NCBI RefSeq assembly: GCF_040096075.1
Contig: NZ_JBBMFJ010000015.1
Coordinates: 1-64,000 of the forward strand
Length of the DNA stretch: 64,000 nt
Direction: 5' to 3'
DNA from: Brotaphodocola faecis
Lineage (GTDB): Bacteria > Bacillota > Clostridia > Lachnospirales > Lachnospiraceae
The notes beneath the pieces are model-generated. The model did not search any database and had not been told where the DNA came from. It saw only the letters and a list, made by a program, of their open reading frames with translations. Position 1 is the first letter of the stretch. Each line of letters begins with the position of its first letter. A program made the translations under genes and the position numbers. Shown here in pieces: positions 52,710-61,593 of the stretch.

Positions 52710-53720
52710 TTATGCTTTTTCCCCCAGCGGGAAATGACAAAACACCTTTCTATCCCCAAAAGTCTTACATGGCGGCTGTTCTTTTCCACAGATTTCCTGT
52801 GCATAAGGACATCTTGTGTGGAATTTACAACCGGACGGCGGGTTCACCGGAGACGGAATCTCGCCGGACAGCAGTTCTTTTTCTTTGGTCCGCAGATGCG
52901 GGTCTGCCTTCGGAATGGCATTCATGAGGAAGCGGGTGTATGGGTGCAGCGGATGATCGTAGAGTTCTTTCGTCTCTCCCACCTCGCAGACACTTCCCAG
53001 AAACATCACGCATACCCGGTCCGCAATGAATTTCACCACGCTTAAGTCATGGGAAATGAACAGATAGGTCAGCTTGTATTCTTCCTGTAAATCCTTTAAC
53101 AGGTTCAACACCTGGGACTGAATGGAAACGTCCAGGGCCGATACCGGCTCATCGCAGACAATCAGCTTCGGATTCAGGGCAATGGCCCGGGCAATACCGA
53201 TACGCTGGCGCTGTCCGCCGGAAAACTGGTGCGGATACCGGTTGTAAAATTCCTCCGGAATGCCGACTTCCTTCATCAGCTCCTTCACCCGGGCTTCCAG
53301 TTCCTTTTTATCCTTCATGCCGTAAGTCGTTAACGGCTCCGCAATGATCTTCGCCACGCTCATGCGTGGATTTAAGGACGCGTAGGGATCCTGAAAGATG
53401 ATCTGCAGCTGTCTGCGGATTTTTGCAAACTCTGCTTCCTTCATGGCGGTGATGTCCTGGCCTTCAAATTCCACCTTGCCGGAGGTCACATCCAGAAGAC
53501 GGATCAGCAGGCGGCCCAGGGTACTCTTGCCGCAGCCGGATTCGCCCACCAGCGCCAGGGTCTCGCCCTCGTAAATTTCCAGGTTCACATCGGACACCGC
53601 ATGCACCACCAGCGGATCCTTCTTCGTGCCGCCAATGGGGAATTCCTTTACCAGATGCTCGGTGCGCAGGAGAAGCTTGCGGTCACCGGCTGTATTCTCA
53701 GTTTTCTTATCTGCTTCCAT
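52710..53720 (-). CDS. oppF: Oligopeptide ABC ATP-binding protein OppF
   Basis: ATPase of 336 residues: Walker A GESGCGKST, signature FSGGQRQRIGIA, Walker B LIVCDEPVSALD. The C-terminal OligoHPY extension has a Cys cluster (GCKFHTRCPYAQEIC, then PPC) that may bind an Fe-S cluster or zinc. Its start overlaps the end of oppD by 14 bases. Last gene of oppABCDF. Confidence 0.93.
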   Translation of the reverse strand: MEADKKTENTAGDRKLLLRTEHLVKEFPIGGTKKDPLVVHAVSDVNLEIYEGETLALVGESGCGKSTLGRLLIRLLDVTSGKVEFEGQDITAMKEAEFAKIRRQLQIIFQDPYASLNPRMSVAKIIAEPLTTYGMKDKKELEARVKELMKEVGIPEEFYNRYPHQFSGGQRQRIGIARAIALNPKLIVCDEPVSALDVSIQSQVLNLLKDLQEEYKLTYLFISHDLSVVKFIADRVCVMFLGSVCEVGETKELYDHPLHPYTRFLMNAIPKADPHLRTKEKELLSGEIPSPVNPPSGCKFHTRCPYAQEICGKEQPPCKTFGDRKVFCHFPLGEKA

Positions 53721-54744
53721 CTGCGGTCACCTCCTCATCCTGCAGCTTTGTTGCTTTGTTTTCACAGCTTCCCTCATGTTCACTTAAGAAACACCGTACC
53801 TTATGCCCCTCCGCTGTCTCATACAGCTCCGGTCCCTCTTCAAAACACCGCTCCGTGGCGCACTCGCACCGGGTGCAGAAGCGGCAGCCCTTCGGCAGGT
53901 GCAGCAGGTTCGGCACCACACCTTCAATGGTATAGAGGCGGTCTTCCTGTCCGTCCAGCTTCGGGATGGACTTTAACAAGCCCTTCGTGTACGGATGCGC
54001 GGTGTGGTCGAACAGCTCAAAGGTCTCGGCCTGCTCCATCACCCGGCCCGCGTACATGACATACACATAGTCGCAGATTTCCGCCACCACGCCCATGTTA
54101 TGGGTGATGAGGATGATGGAAGTGCCCTGCTCCTCACAGAGCTTCTTCATCAGCTGAAGAATCTGCGCTTCAATGGTCACGTCCAGCGCCGTGGTGGGCT
54201 CATCGGCGATCATCACCTTCGGGCGGCACACCATGGCCATGCCGATCATAACTCTCTGACGCAGGCCGCCGGACAGCTGGTGCGGATAACTCCTGTAACG
54301 CTTCTCCGGCTCCGGAATTCCCACCGCGCGGAAAATATCAATCACCCGCTGCTTTGCTTCTTCCTTGGAAACCTTCTGGTGGAGAAGAATCGCCTCCTGC
54401 ACCTGTTTTCCCACCGGATATACCGGATTTAAGGATGTCATCGGCTCCTGAAAGATCATGGAAATCTCATTGCCGCGCACCTTCGCCAGCTCCCGCGGGG
54501 AAAGATGGGTAATGTCGCGCCCATCCAGGGTAATGCTGCCGCCAACTACCTTGCCCGGATGCCGCAAAAGCCCCATCACGGACATGGCCGTCATGCTCTT
54601 GCCGCAGCCACTCTCTCCTACAATGCCAACGATCTTTCCGGCCGGAACCTCAATGCTGACGCCGTCCACCGCCGGAATCTCCCCCTTCGCGGTAAAGAAG
54701 TGGGATTTCAGATCACGGATATCCAATACGATTGATTCACTCAT
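53707..54744 (-). CDS. oppD: Oligopeptide ABC ATP-binding protein OppD
   Basis: ATPase of 345 residues: Walker A GESGCGKSM (Met replaces the usual Thr/Ser after GKS), signature LSGGLRQRVMIG, Walker B VMIADEPTTALD, and a C-terminal OligoHPY Cys cluster (CRFCTRCECATERC). It pairs with OppF to drive peptide import. Confidence 0.93.
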   Translation of the reverse strand: MSESIVLDIRDLKSHFFTAKGEIPAVDGVSIEVPAGKIVGIVGESGCGKSMTAMSVMGLLRHPGKVVGGSITLDGRDITHLSPRELAKVRGNEISMIFQEPMTSLNPVYPVGKQVQEAILLHQKVSKEEAKQRVIDIFRAVGIPEPEKRYRSYPHQLSGGLRQRVMIGMAMVCRPKVMIADEPTTALDVTIEAQILQLMKKLCEEQGTSIILITHNMGVVAEICDYVYVMYAGRVMEQAETFELFDHTAHPYTKGLLKSIPKLDGQEDRLYTIEGVVPNLLHLPKGCRFCTRCECATERCFEEGPELYETAEGHKVRCFLSEHEGSCENKATKLQDEEVTADGSR

Positions 54745-54762
54745 GCTCGTTTCTCCTCTCCC

Positions 54763-55731
54763 TTACTGCTCTTTTAAATATGGGTCCAGCACATCCCGAA
54801 GACCATCGCCCAGGAAGTTGAACGCCATAACCACGATCATGATGGCCACACTCGGCGCGATGGAAAGCCACGGCTCTGAGAACAGATACTTTTTGCCGCG
54901 CACCACCATCAGTCCCCAGCTGGCACTCGGCGGCTGCGCGCCGACCCCCAGAAAGCTTAAGGATGCCTCAGACAGAATTGCTGACGGGATGTTTAACGTA
55001 AATAGCACGATGAGGGACGGAATGCAGTTCGGCAGAATGTGCCGGAACATGATGACCCATTTTTTCACACCAATACTGCGGGCTGCCTCCACGTACTCCT
55101 TTTCCTTTAAGGAAAGGGTCTGGGAGCGCACAATGCGGGCGGTTCCCGCCCAGTTTACCAGGCTTAACGCAATGAAAATGTTGATCAGTCCTCCGCCCAT
55201 GGTGTACATGACCACCATAGCCAGCAGTAAGGACGGGAATGCCAGCATCACATCGGCCAGACGCATGATGATAAAATCCACCTTGCCGCCATAGAAACCG
55301 GCATACATGCCAAGCACCGTGCCAATGGCCATGGAAATCAGGGTTGGCACCAGGCCGATGGTCAAGGAAATGCGCGCGCCAAAAATGATACGGCTGAGCA
55401 CATCGCGTCCCAGCTCATCAGTTCCCAGCCAGTGAGCCGCACTTGGGTGCTGCAGACGGTCTGTCAGACTCTGCTGCAAGTGGTCATAAGGAGCCACCAC
55501 CGGGGCAAAAATCGCAATGAGGATCATGAGAATGATCAGCAGTGCGGAAAAGGCCGCCAGCTTGTTCTGGCGCACCAGCGTCTTTGCCTTGTCCAGCCAG
55601 GTGTCTGCCTCGCCGATCTCTGCGCTGAAGTCCGTCTGCATATACTTTGCTTTTGCATCATTCTGCATCCTGCTGTCCGCTCCGGTCTGGCCGTTTTCAG
55701 ACAGATTCTGTATGTTCTTATTCTCGTCCAT
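54763..55731 (-). CDS. oppC: Oligopeptide ABC permease OppC
   Basis: Permease of 322 residues with a long soluble N-terminal tail (about 1-60, rich in Asn, Gln and Asp), the OppC-N segment, six TM helices and the EAA-like loop ARSIGVKKWVIMFRHILPN. The ATG at 55731 begins one base after the oppB stop, with GGAGG nine bases upstream. Confidence 0.93.
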   Translation of the reverse strand: MDENKNIQNLSENGQTGADSRMQNDAKAKYMQTDFSAEIGEADTWLDKAKTLVRQNKLAAFSALLIILMILIAIFAPVVAPYDHLQQSLTDRLQHPSAAHWLGTDELGRDVLSRIIFGARISLTIGLVPTLISMAIGTVLGMYAGFYGGKVDFIIMRLADVMLAFPSLLLAMVVMYTMGGGLINIFIALSLVNWAGTARIVRSQTLSLKEKEYVEAARSIGVKKWVIMFRHILPNCIPSLIVLFTLNIPSAILSEASLSFLGVGAQPPSASWGLMVVRGKKYLFSEPWLSIAPSVAIMIVVMAFNFLGDGLRDVLDPYLKEQ

Positions 55732-55732
55732 C

Positions 55733-56656
55733 TTACGCGCCCTCCCTGATTCTCGGATCCAGTACATTGTAAAGCAGGTCTGCCACCAGATTGCCTGCAA
55801 TGATCAGAATTGTAGTAAAAATAACCGTGCCCTGTAACAGCGGCATGTCTCTTGTCTCAATAGCGTTCACCGCCAGACGGCCAATACCCGGAACGCCAAA
55901 CACGCTCTCGGTCAGCACCGCGCCGGACAGCATGCTGGACACCTGCAGCGCCATCATGGTGACAACCGGAAGCATGGCATTTTTCAGTGCGTGCTTCACG
56001 ATAACGCCGGACTCCAGAAGACCCTTGGCCCTTGCCGTGCGGATGAAGTCATTCTGCATGATCTCCACCAGATTGGAACGGGTCATGCGGGCAATGCTTC
56101 CCGCGGAATTCCATCCCAGCACGATGGCCGGAAGGATCATGGCCCGGAAGGAATCAAAACCGGAAACCGGAAACCATTTAAACTTAAACGCAAACAGATA
56201 CTGCAGCACCAGCGCCGTCATAAAGACCGGCATGGACACGCCGATCAGCGCGCCGCCCATAAACAGGCGGTCCAGCAGCTTATTCTGACGCACCGCCGCA
56301 ATGATGCCCGCCACAATGCCGATGATCCAGGCCACCACAGCTGCCAGCAGCGACAATTTCACCGTGTTGGGGAATGCCTCTAAAATAATCTTTGTGACAT
56401 TCCGGTTCAGCCGGTAAGAGGTTCCGAAATCGCCCCGCAGCGCATGGGCGATATACTGGAAAAACTGTACATAAAGAGGCTTGTCCAGCCCCATTTCCTT
56501 ACTGATCTTCTCGATCACAGCCGGATTCACATGCTCTCCCATCATGGTGGTGACCGGATCACCCGGGACAATGCGCAGCATAATGAAAATCAGCAGCACC
56601 ACCCCCACCAGTACCGGGATGGAGATCAGAATCCGCTTGAGTACTTTCTTTAACAC
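55733..56656 (-). CDS. oppB: Oligopeptide ABC permease OppB
   Basis: Permease of 307 residues: N-terminal LKRILISIPVLVGVVLLIF, large external loop, EAA-like loop ARAKGLLESGVIVKHALKN. It follows oppA after a 116-base gap that holds a long hairpin. Confidence 0.93.
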   Translation of the reverse strand: MLKKVLKRILISIPVLVGVVLLIFIMLRIVPGDPVTTMMGEHVNPAVIEKISKEMGLDKPLYVQFFQYIAHALRGDFGTSYRLNRNVTKIILEAFPNTVKLSLLAAVVAWIIGIVAGIIAAVRQNKLLDRLFMGGALIGVSMPVFMTALVLQYLFAFKFKWFPVSGFDSFRAMILPAIVLGWNSAGSIARMTRSNLVEIMQNDFIRTARAKGLLESGVIVKHALKNAMLPVVTMMALQVSSMLSGAVLTESVFGVPGIGRLAVNAIETRDMPLLQGTVIFTTILIIAGNLVADLLYNVLDPRIREGA

Positions 56657-56686
56657 ACTATATCCTCCTCTACATTATATAGGAAA

Positions 56687-56756
56687 AGAGAGTGCCGCGA
56701 AGAGAGATCCAGCAAACAACAACGTGAACGTGCTGGAACTCTTTGTGCAACACTCC
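56687..56756 (-). other. Long intercistronic hairpin between oppA and oppB
   Basis: GAGTGTTGC..AAAGAG.TCCAGCA pairs with TGCTGGA.CTCT..GC.GCACTC across about 65 bases. The T-run after it is short. Such hairpins usually protect the binding-protein mRNA 3' end and lower expression of the permease genes. Confidence 0.6.
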
Positions 56757-56772
56757 CTTAGCATTTATGCGT

Positions 56773-58443
56773 TTACTCGCTCAGAGAAATATTGTAGAAA
56801 AGCTGATCGCTCAGACCGCTCCACATCGGCGCAAAGCCCTGTACCCGCTTGCTCACCGCAAACAGATGGAGTCTGGAGAACATCGGCACCCAGGCTGCAT
56901 CCTCATGGACGATCTTCTCTTCCAGAGCCTTGTACTCTGCAAGACGCTCATCCTCATTTACAATGGTACGCGCTTTCGCTACACGCTCCATCACCTCTGT
57001 ATCCGGATAGTTGATGGAACGAATCTTGGTCTTCTCTTCGTTGCCGAAGAAGGTATAAATAAAGTTGTCCGGATCATTGTAATCCGCGGACCAGGTAGAC
57101 ATGAAGGAACCAAGCTCACCGGATTTTCTGGTCTCTAACCAGGTAGACTCATCGTAATTCTTGATCTCCGCGTTGATGCCAACCTCAGCAAGCTGGTCGC
57201 TGACAATCTCCAGCGCCATGGTCATAGTGTCGGAAGCGGAACTGTCTGCCGCAATCTCCATATCAAAGCCATCTGCATAACCAGCCTCGGCCAGCAGCGC
57301 CTTTGCAGCCTCCGGATCGTACTTGATTTCTTCCTGATCCGGGTTGAAGCCGATGAGGCCGTGCGGGAAGATCCCCTGCTCCACCTGGCCTCTGCCGCCG
57401 TAAAGGGCATCCAGAATGGCCTGACGGTCAATGGACATCTGAACCGCTTTGCGGACTCTGACATCCTGGAACGGCTCTTTGTTAAAGTTCATGGTAAAGT
57501 ACACGATACCAACACGCGGACCCTGTACGATCTGGTCTGGATAGGTCTCGGTGAAACGGTCAACGGAATCTGCCGCGTAATCCAGGTCGAGAATATCAAG
57601 CTCACCGCTCTCAAACATCATGGACTGGGTCTCGGTATCCGGAATGATCTTGATGACAACACCCGGAAGCTCAGAAGCGCCCTTCCAGTAGTCCTCATTG
57701 CGGGTCAGAACCAGCTGGTTGTTGAAGCTCCAGGAAGCAAACTCAAACGGGCCGGTACCAACGGTTACCGCCGGATCCATACCAAACTGGTCGCCAGCAG
57801 CCTCCGTGGCCTCGCTGTCGTAAATGGAAACACCCGGGGAAGAAATGCTTGCCAGGAAACCGGCAAACGGCTCCTTTAAGGTAACTTTGATGGTGTAGTC
57901 ATCTACCACCTCGACGCCCTCTAAGGTATCGGTCTCGCCAGCCAGAAGCTCATCCGCGCCCTTGATCTGGTCGATAAACTCGGTATTCACGCCGCCCTCT
58001 ACGGTCAGCAGACGGTGGAAGGTGTAAGCCACATCCTCCGCAGTAAAATCATTGCCATTGTGGAATTTCACGCCCTGTCTTAAATGGAAGGTATACTCCA
58101 GACCGTCATCGGAAATGTCCCAGTTCTCAGCCAGACTCGGGACGATCTTGGAATTGCCATCCGCATCCACTTCAACATCTACCAGACGGTCAAAAATGTT
58201 GAATGGAACCTCGTAGTCTTTGGAAGTCTTCTGCACATCCGCAGTCTGAATATCTGCGTTCAGAGCCGCTACCAGGTAACCGGTTGTGTCCACATCGACG
58301 CCCTTTACCTCGGCCGCGCTCTCGCTCTCTGCGCCTGCCGCGCTGCTCTCTGTTGTATCGGAAGTTTTGCTGCCGCCGCAGCCGGTCAGTGCCAGCCCTG
58401 CAGTCAGAGCAGCCGCCAGCATGAGACTGATCTTCTTTTTCAT
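56773..58443 (-). CDS. oppA: Oligopeptide ABC substrate-binding lipoprotein OppA/DppA
   Basis: SBP family 5 lipoprotein of 556 residues: signal peptide with lipobox Cys22 (LALTGC), Ser/Ala/Glu-rich linker, then the peptide-binding fold (LRQGVKFHNGNDFTAEDVAYTFHRL; FNKEPFQDVRVRKAVQMSID). GAAGGAGG precedes the ATG at 58443. First gene of the opp operon, behind a promoter and a terminator-like leader hairpin. It should take up peptides used by dipeptidases such as the PepV-type enzyme in this window. Confidence 0.93.
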   Translation of the reverse strand: MKKKISLMLAAALTAGLALTGCGGSKTSDTTESSAAGAESESAAEVKGVDVDTTGYLVAALNADIQTADVQKTSKDYEVPFNIFDRLVDVEVDADGNSKIVPSLAENWDISDDGLEYTFHLRQGVKFHNGNDFTAEDVAYTFHRLLTVEGGVNTEFIDQIKGADELLAGETDTLEGVEVVDDYTIKVTLKEPFAGFLASISSPGVSIYDSEATEAAGDQFGMDPAVTVGTGPFEFASWSFNNQLVLTRNEDYWKGASELPGVVIKIIPDTETQSMMFESGELDILDLDYAADSVDRFTETYPDQIVQGPRVGIVYFTMNFNKEPFQDVRVRKAVQMSIDRQAILDALYGGRGQVEQGIFPHGLIGFNPDQEEIKYDPEAAKALLAEAGYADGFDMEIAADSSASDTMTMALEIVSDQLAEVGINAEIKNYDESTWLETRKSGELGSFMSTWSADYNDPDNFIYTFFGNEEKTKIRSINYPDTEVMERVAKARTIVNEDERLAEYKALEEKIVHEDAAWVPMFSRLHLFAVSKRVQGFAPMWSGLSDQLFYNISLSE

Positions 58444-58470
58444 AATATCCTCCTTCACATAGAACCATTT

Positions 58471-58513
58471 AAAAACCCAAAAATGGTGCATTGCCCCGAA
58501 AGGATGCACCATT
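58471..58513 (-). terminator. Attenuator-like hairpin in the oppA leader
   Basis: AATGGTGCAT pairs with ATGCACCATT (58482-58513), followed on the minus strand by TTTTTGGGTTTTT. It lies between the promoter and oppA, within the transcript. Confidence 0.6.
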
Positions 58514-58557
58514 GCATTGATATTTCATAAAGTTTTTAAACGTCCGTTACTGAGGAA

Positions 58558-58586
58558 ATCATACCACATTGAAGGGGGATTTTCAA
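58558..58586 (-). promoter_or_regulatory. oppA promoter
   Basis: TTGAAA, 17 bases, TATGAT on the minus strand, about 115 bases ahead of oppA. Confidence 0.65.
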
Positions 58587-58638
58587 CACCCTTTCGTGGG
58601 CGGACAAAGATTTGTTACTGTTTAGTTATTGATTAGGC

Positions 58639-58771
58639 GTAACTGTTCAGTAGGTCTGCGCATTCACTGCGCTGACCGTAAGAAAACATGAGCTGGCAAG
58701 CAAAAATCCCATTGCCGCAGGCAATTTTCAATGGATTTTTGCTCGTGACTGTGAAGGTACTGAACAGTTAC
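58639..58771. mobile_element. 133-bp non-autonomous inverted-repeat element, copy B
   Basis: Same length and same 14-bp terminal inverted repeats as the element at 31051, in the opposite orientation. No target duplication is visible around this copy (GATTAGGC left, AACAATTG right). It lies between the opp promoter and the mgtC end. Bases 58772-58830 after it read like a short coding remnant (LNEADKEELIEFAQLKL). Confidence 0.88.
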
Positions 58772-58835
58772 AACAATTGAATGAGGCAGACAAAGAAGAA
58801 CTGATTGAATTTGCGCAGCTGAAACTGCACCGATA

Positions 58836-59537
58836 CTACAGCTCCTCCACATACCTCACAAACTCAAGCGTCCGGATCTCGTCTAACAAATTCAGCCGCG
58901 CACGTTTCTTCGGAATTTCTACGCTGATCACGGCGCCGGGTACTTTGTCCGGGCCTTTGCCTTTGGTCATCTCCAGAGTTTCTACCTTTACGCCCAGTTC
59001 CCGCATTTTCTGCAGGAACAGGCTCACGTTCTTGTTGGAATCAAACTCAATGTACAGGTCAAAGACTTTCGCGTAGCGGTGAAGTACGGCATCCAGCCGG
59101 GTCAGGACTTTTAAGGTGATCATCATGAGCACCAGGGTGTAGATGGCGCCTTCCGCGAAGCCGATGCCGATGGCCAGTCCCACGCAGGCACAGGTCCACA
59201 GGCCGGCTGCGGTGGTCAGGCCGCGGATCTGGTTTTTACCGGTTACCAGAATGGTGCCGACTCCCAGGAATCCGATTCCGCTGATGACCTGGGCGCCGAG
59301 TCTTGCCATATCCAGCTTGGCGTCAAATGCATGTGTCATATATTCACTGGTCATCATGACCAGGGCAGAACCCAGGCAGACCAGCACATGGGTCTTGACT
59401 CCGGCTCCGCGCCGTTTAAGTCCGCGGTCGATTCCGACTGCCATGCCTACCAGCATCGCCAGAAACAGCCGCAGAGCGATTGCAAGGGAATCCCAACCTG
59501 ACGCCGCATCCATCAGGCCGCGCCAGAGGCTGATCAT
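58836..59537 (-). CDS. MgtC/SapB family membrane protein
   Basis: A 233-residue protein with four or five TM helices in the N-terminal 140 residues (RLFLAMLVGMAVGIDRGLKRRGAGVKTH; LGAQVISGIGFLGVGTILV) and a soluble C-terminal ACT-like part. MgtC proteins affect magnesium adaptation or F-type ATPase in pathogens; the role in commensal Firmicutes is unclear. Its ATG overlaps the tctA stop by four bases (ATGA), so it is translated as part of tctCBA. Confidence 0.9.
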   Translation of the reverse strand: MISLWRGLMDAASGWDSLAIALRLFLAMLVGMAVGIDRGLKRRGAGVKTHVLVCLGSALVMMTSEYMTHAFDAKLDMARLGAQVISGIGFLGVGTILVTGKNQIRGLTTAAGLWTCACVGLAIGIGFAEGAIYTLVLMMITLKVLTRLDAVLHRYAKVFDLYIEFDSNKNVSLFLQKMRELGVKVETLEMTKGKGPDKVPGAVISVEIPKKRARLNLLDEIRTLEFVRYVEEL

Positions 59538-61048
59538 TGTTCGCCTGCCTTTTCCATGGACATTTTTTCCATCCGGTTCATGAAGATCGGGGAAAGGATA
59601 CCGAAAATGCAAAGGACGATCAGTACCCAGCATACCGGGGTAGAGAACAGGATGGCCGGACTGCCCTTGGACAGTGCCAGGGAACGGCGCAGGCCTTTCT
59701 CACCGATCGGGCCAAGGATCAGGGCCAGTACAACGGCGGCGTTGTTTAAATCAAACTTGCGGAGCAGATAACCAAGCACGCCGAAAATCATCATGATGAC
59801 AACATCCAGGAAGTTCTTGTGAATCGCGTAGGAACCAACTACACACAGGACAGATACTGCCGGGATCAGGATGGCATCGGACAGTCTGGAAATCTGCGCG
59901 AAGATCCGGCATCCCAACAGGCCAATGCCAAGCATTGCAAACTGGGTCAATACGAAACCCGCAAAGAAGGTGTAAGTCATTTTTGCGGTCTCGCCTACGA
60001 ACAGGTCCGGTCCAGGAGTCAGTCCCTGAATGATCAGGCCGCCCATTAAAACTGCCGTTACGCTCTCACCCGGGATACCCAGGGTCAGCATCGGGATCAG
60101 GGAACCACCGGTTACGGCGTTGTTTGCTGCCTCAGAACCAGCTACACCCTCAATGCTTCCGTGTCCGAACTGTTCTTTGTGTTTGGAGAACTGGCGGGAA
60201 GTGTTGTAGCCCAGGAAGCAGGCGATGGATGCGCCGGCACCCGGTAAGATGCCGATCAGGTTGCCGATGATCCAGGAACGTCCGATGGTCGGAGCGATCT
60301 GTTTCATCTCTTCTTTATCCAAAAGCATTCTGTCTTTAAATTTCTTTGCAGTTCCTCTTGCACAGATCTTCTTTTCTGCAAGAATCAGTGCCTGACTCAT
60401 GGAGAACAGGCCGATCAGGGCACAGGTTACGTTGATGCCTTCATATAAGGAAGACTGTCCGAACATGAAACGCTGCACGCCTTCCATCGGGTCCATGCCG
60501 ATGGTGGAAAGCAGAAGTCCCAGCGCACCGGAGATCAGGCCCTTTACCATAGACTTGGAAGATACGCCTGCAATGATAGTTAAACCGAAAATGGAAAGCC
60601 AGAAATACTCAGGAGAACCGAATTTCATGGCTAACTGGGCCAAAATTGGCGCAAAAAAGTAGAGGGAGATGCAGGAAAGCAATCCGCCGAAGAAAGAAGC
60701 GATGCAAGCGGTTCCTAACGCCTTACCAGCTTTGCCCTGCAGAGTCATCTGATAACCTTCAATTGCCGTAGCTGCGGAGGCCGGAGTTCCCGGCGTATGG
60801 ATCAGGATCGCGGAAATGGATCCGCCAAAGATCGCGCCGCAATAGATAGCACCCAGAATGATAAGGCCGGTGGATGCGCCCATGGAGAAGGTCATCGGCA
60901 GAAGCAGTGCCACGCCCATGGCTGCGGAAAGTCCCGGAAGACATCCGATGACAATACCAATGGTGGTGCCTGCTATGATGGCCAGAATGTTGATCGGAGT
61001 CAGCGCGCTTAAAAAGCCGCCGCCCATTAAGCTTAAAGTACCTAACAT
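59534..61048 (-). CDS. tctA: Tripartite tricarboxylate transporter large permease TctA
   Basis: Large TTT-family membrane subunit of 504 residues with about 11 or 12 TM helices. Family motifs: GIVIGCLPGLSAAMGVALLLP, IHTPGTPASAATAIEGYQM (a conserved substrate region), and GILPGAGASIACFLGYN. It follows tctB by 16 bases. Confidence 0.93.
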   Translation of the reverse strand: MLGTLSLMGGGFLSALTPINILAIIAGTTIGIVIGCLPGLSAAMGVALLLPMTFSMGASTGLIILGAIYCGAIFGGSISAILIHTPGTPASAATAIEGYQMTLQGKAGKALGTACIASFFGGLLSCISLYFFAPILAQLAMKFGSPEYFWLSIFGLTIIAGVSSKSMVKGLISGALGLLLSTIGMDPMEGVQRFMFGQSSLYEGINVTCALIGLFSMSQALILAEKKICARGTAKKFKDRMLLDKEEMKQIAPTIGRSWIIGNLIGILPGAGASIACFLGYNTSRQFSKHKEQFGHGSIEGVAGSEAANNAVTGGSLIPMLTLGIPGESVTAVLMGGLIIQGLTPGPDLFVGETAKMTYTFFAGFVLTQFAMLGIGLLGCRIFAQISRLSDAILIPAVSVLCVVGSYAIHKNFLDVVIMMIFGVLGYLLRKFDLNNAAVVLALILGPIGEKGLRRSLALSKGSPAILFSTPVCWVLIVLCIFGILSPIFMNRMEKMSMEKAGEQ

Positions 61049-61064
61049 ATGCGTAACCTCCTTT

Positions 61065-61508
61065 TTATGCGAACAGAATGCCCATCGGCAGTTTTACGCC
61101 AAGGAACAGGGTAAATGCACAGTAAACCAGAACCAGAATCACTGCGGTGGACAGAAGGATCTGCCATTTTTTCACCTTCAAAAACAGAAGGGAAACTACC
61201 ATAAATAATGCGGTAGAGATATAGAATCCTACGAAGTACATCAGAACCAGATACACTACGATCATGGCCAGGATCGGGAAAAACTGCTTCGGCAGAAAAT
61301 CCTTGAAATCTTCCAGTCCGCTCTCCACGCCTTTCTTCTTTGCTCCGATGATCATCTGTACCACATAAAGCGTAGTCAGGCCCAGCAGCAGCACGATGAT
61401 GAACAGCGGGTATGCCTGCGCCGGTTTCGGAAGCTTTAAAGTCATGGATAAAAAGAACAGAGCTACTGCATAGATAAAAGCAACTACTCCAATATCTGTT
61501 TTTTTCAT
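61065..61508 (-). CDS. tctB: Tripartite tricarboxylate transporter small permease TctB
   Basis: Small membrane subunit of 147 residues with four hydrophobic helices, as is usual for TctB. It lies between tctC and tctA. Confidence 0.88.
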   Translation of the reverse strand: MKKTDIGVVAFIYAVALFFLSMTLKLPKPAQAYPLFIIVLLLGLTTLYVVQMIIGAKKKGVESGLEDFKDFLPKQFFPILAMIVVYLVLMYFVGFYISTALFMVVSLLFLKVKKWQILLSTAVILVLVYCAFTLFLGVKLPMGILFA

Positions 61509-61593
61509 GCGATCATTCCTCTCGTCTTTTTAAGGGATATGGGGACCTGTTGCAGTCCCCATACCCGAAAATTTCTGTTAAATTTCGTATTGC

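Noticed and set aside
54458..55294. 278-codon open frame opposite oppD and oppC
   Set aside because: Antisense shadow of two overlapping transporter genes.
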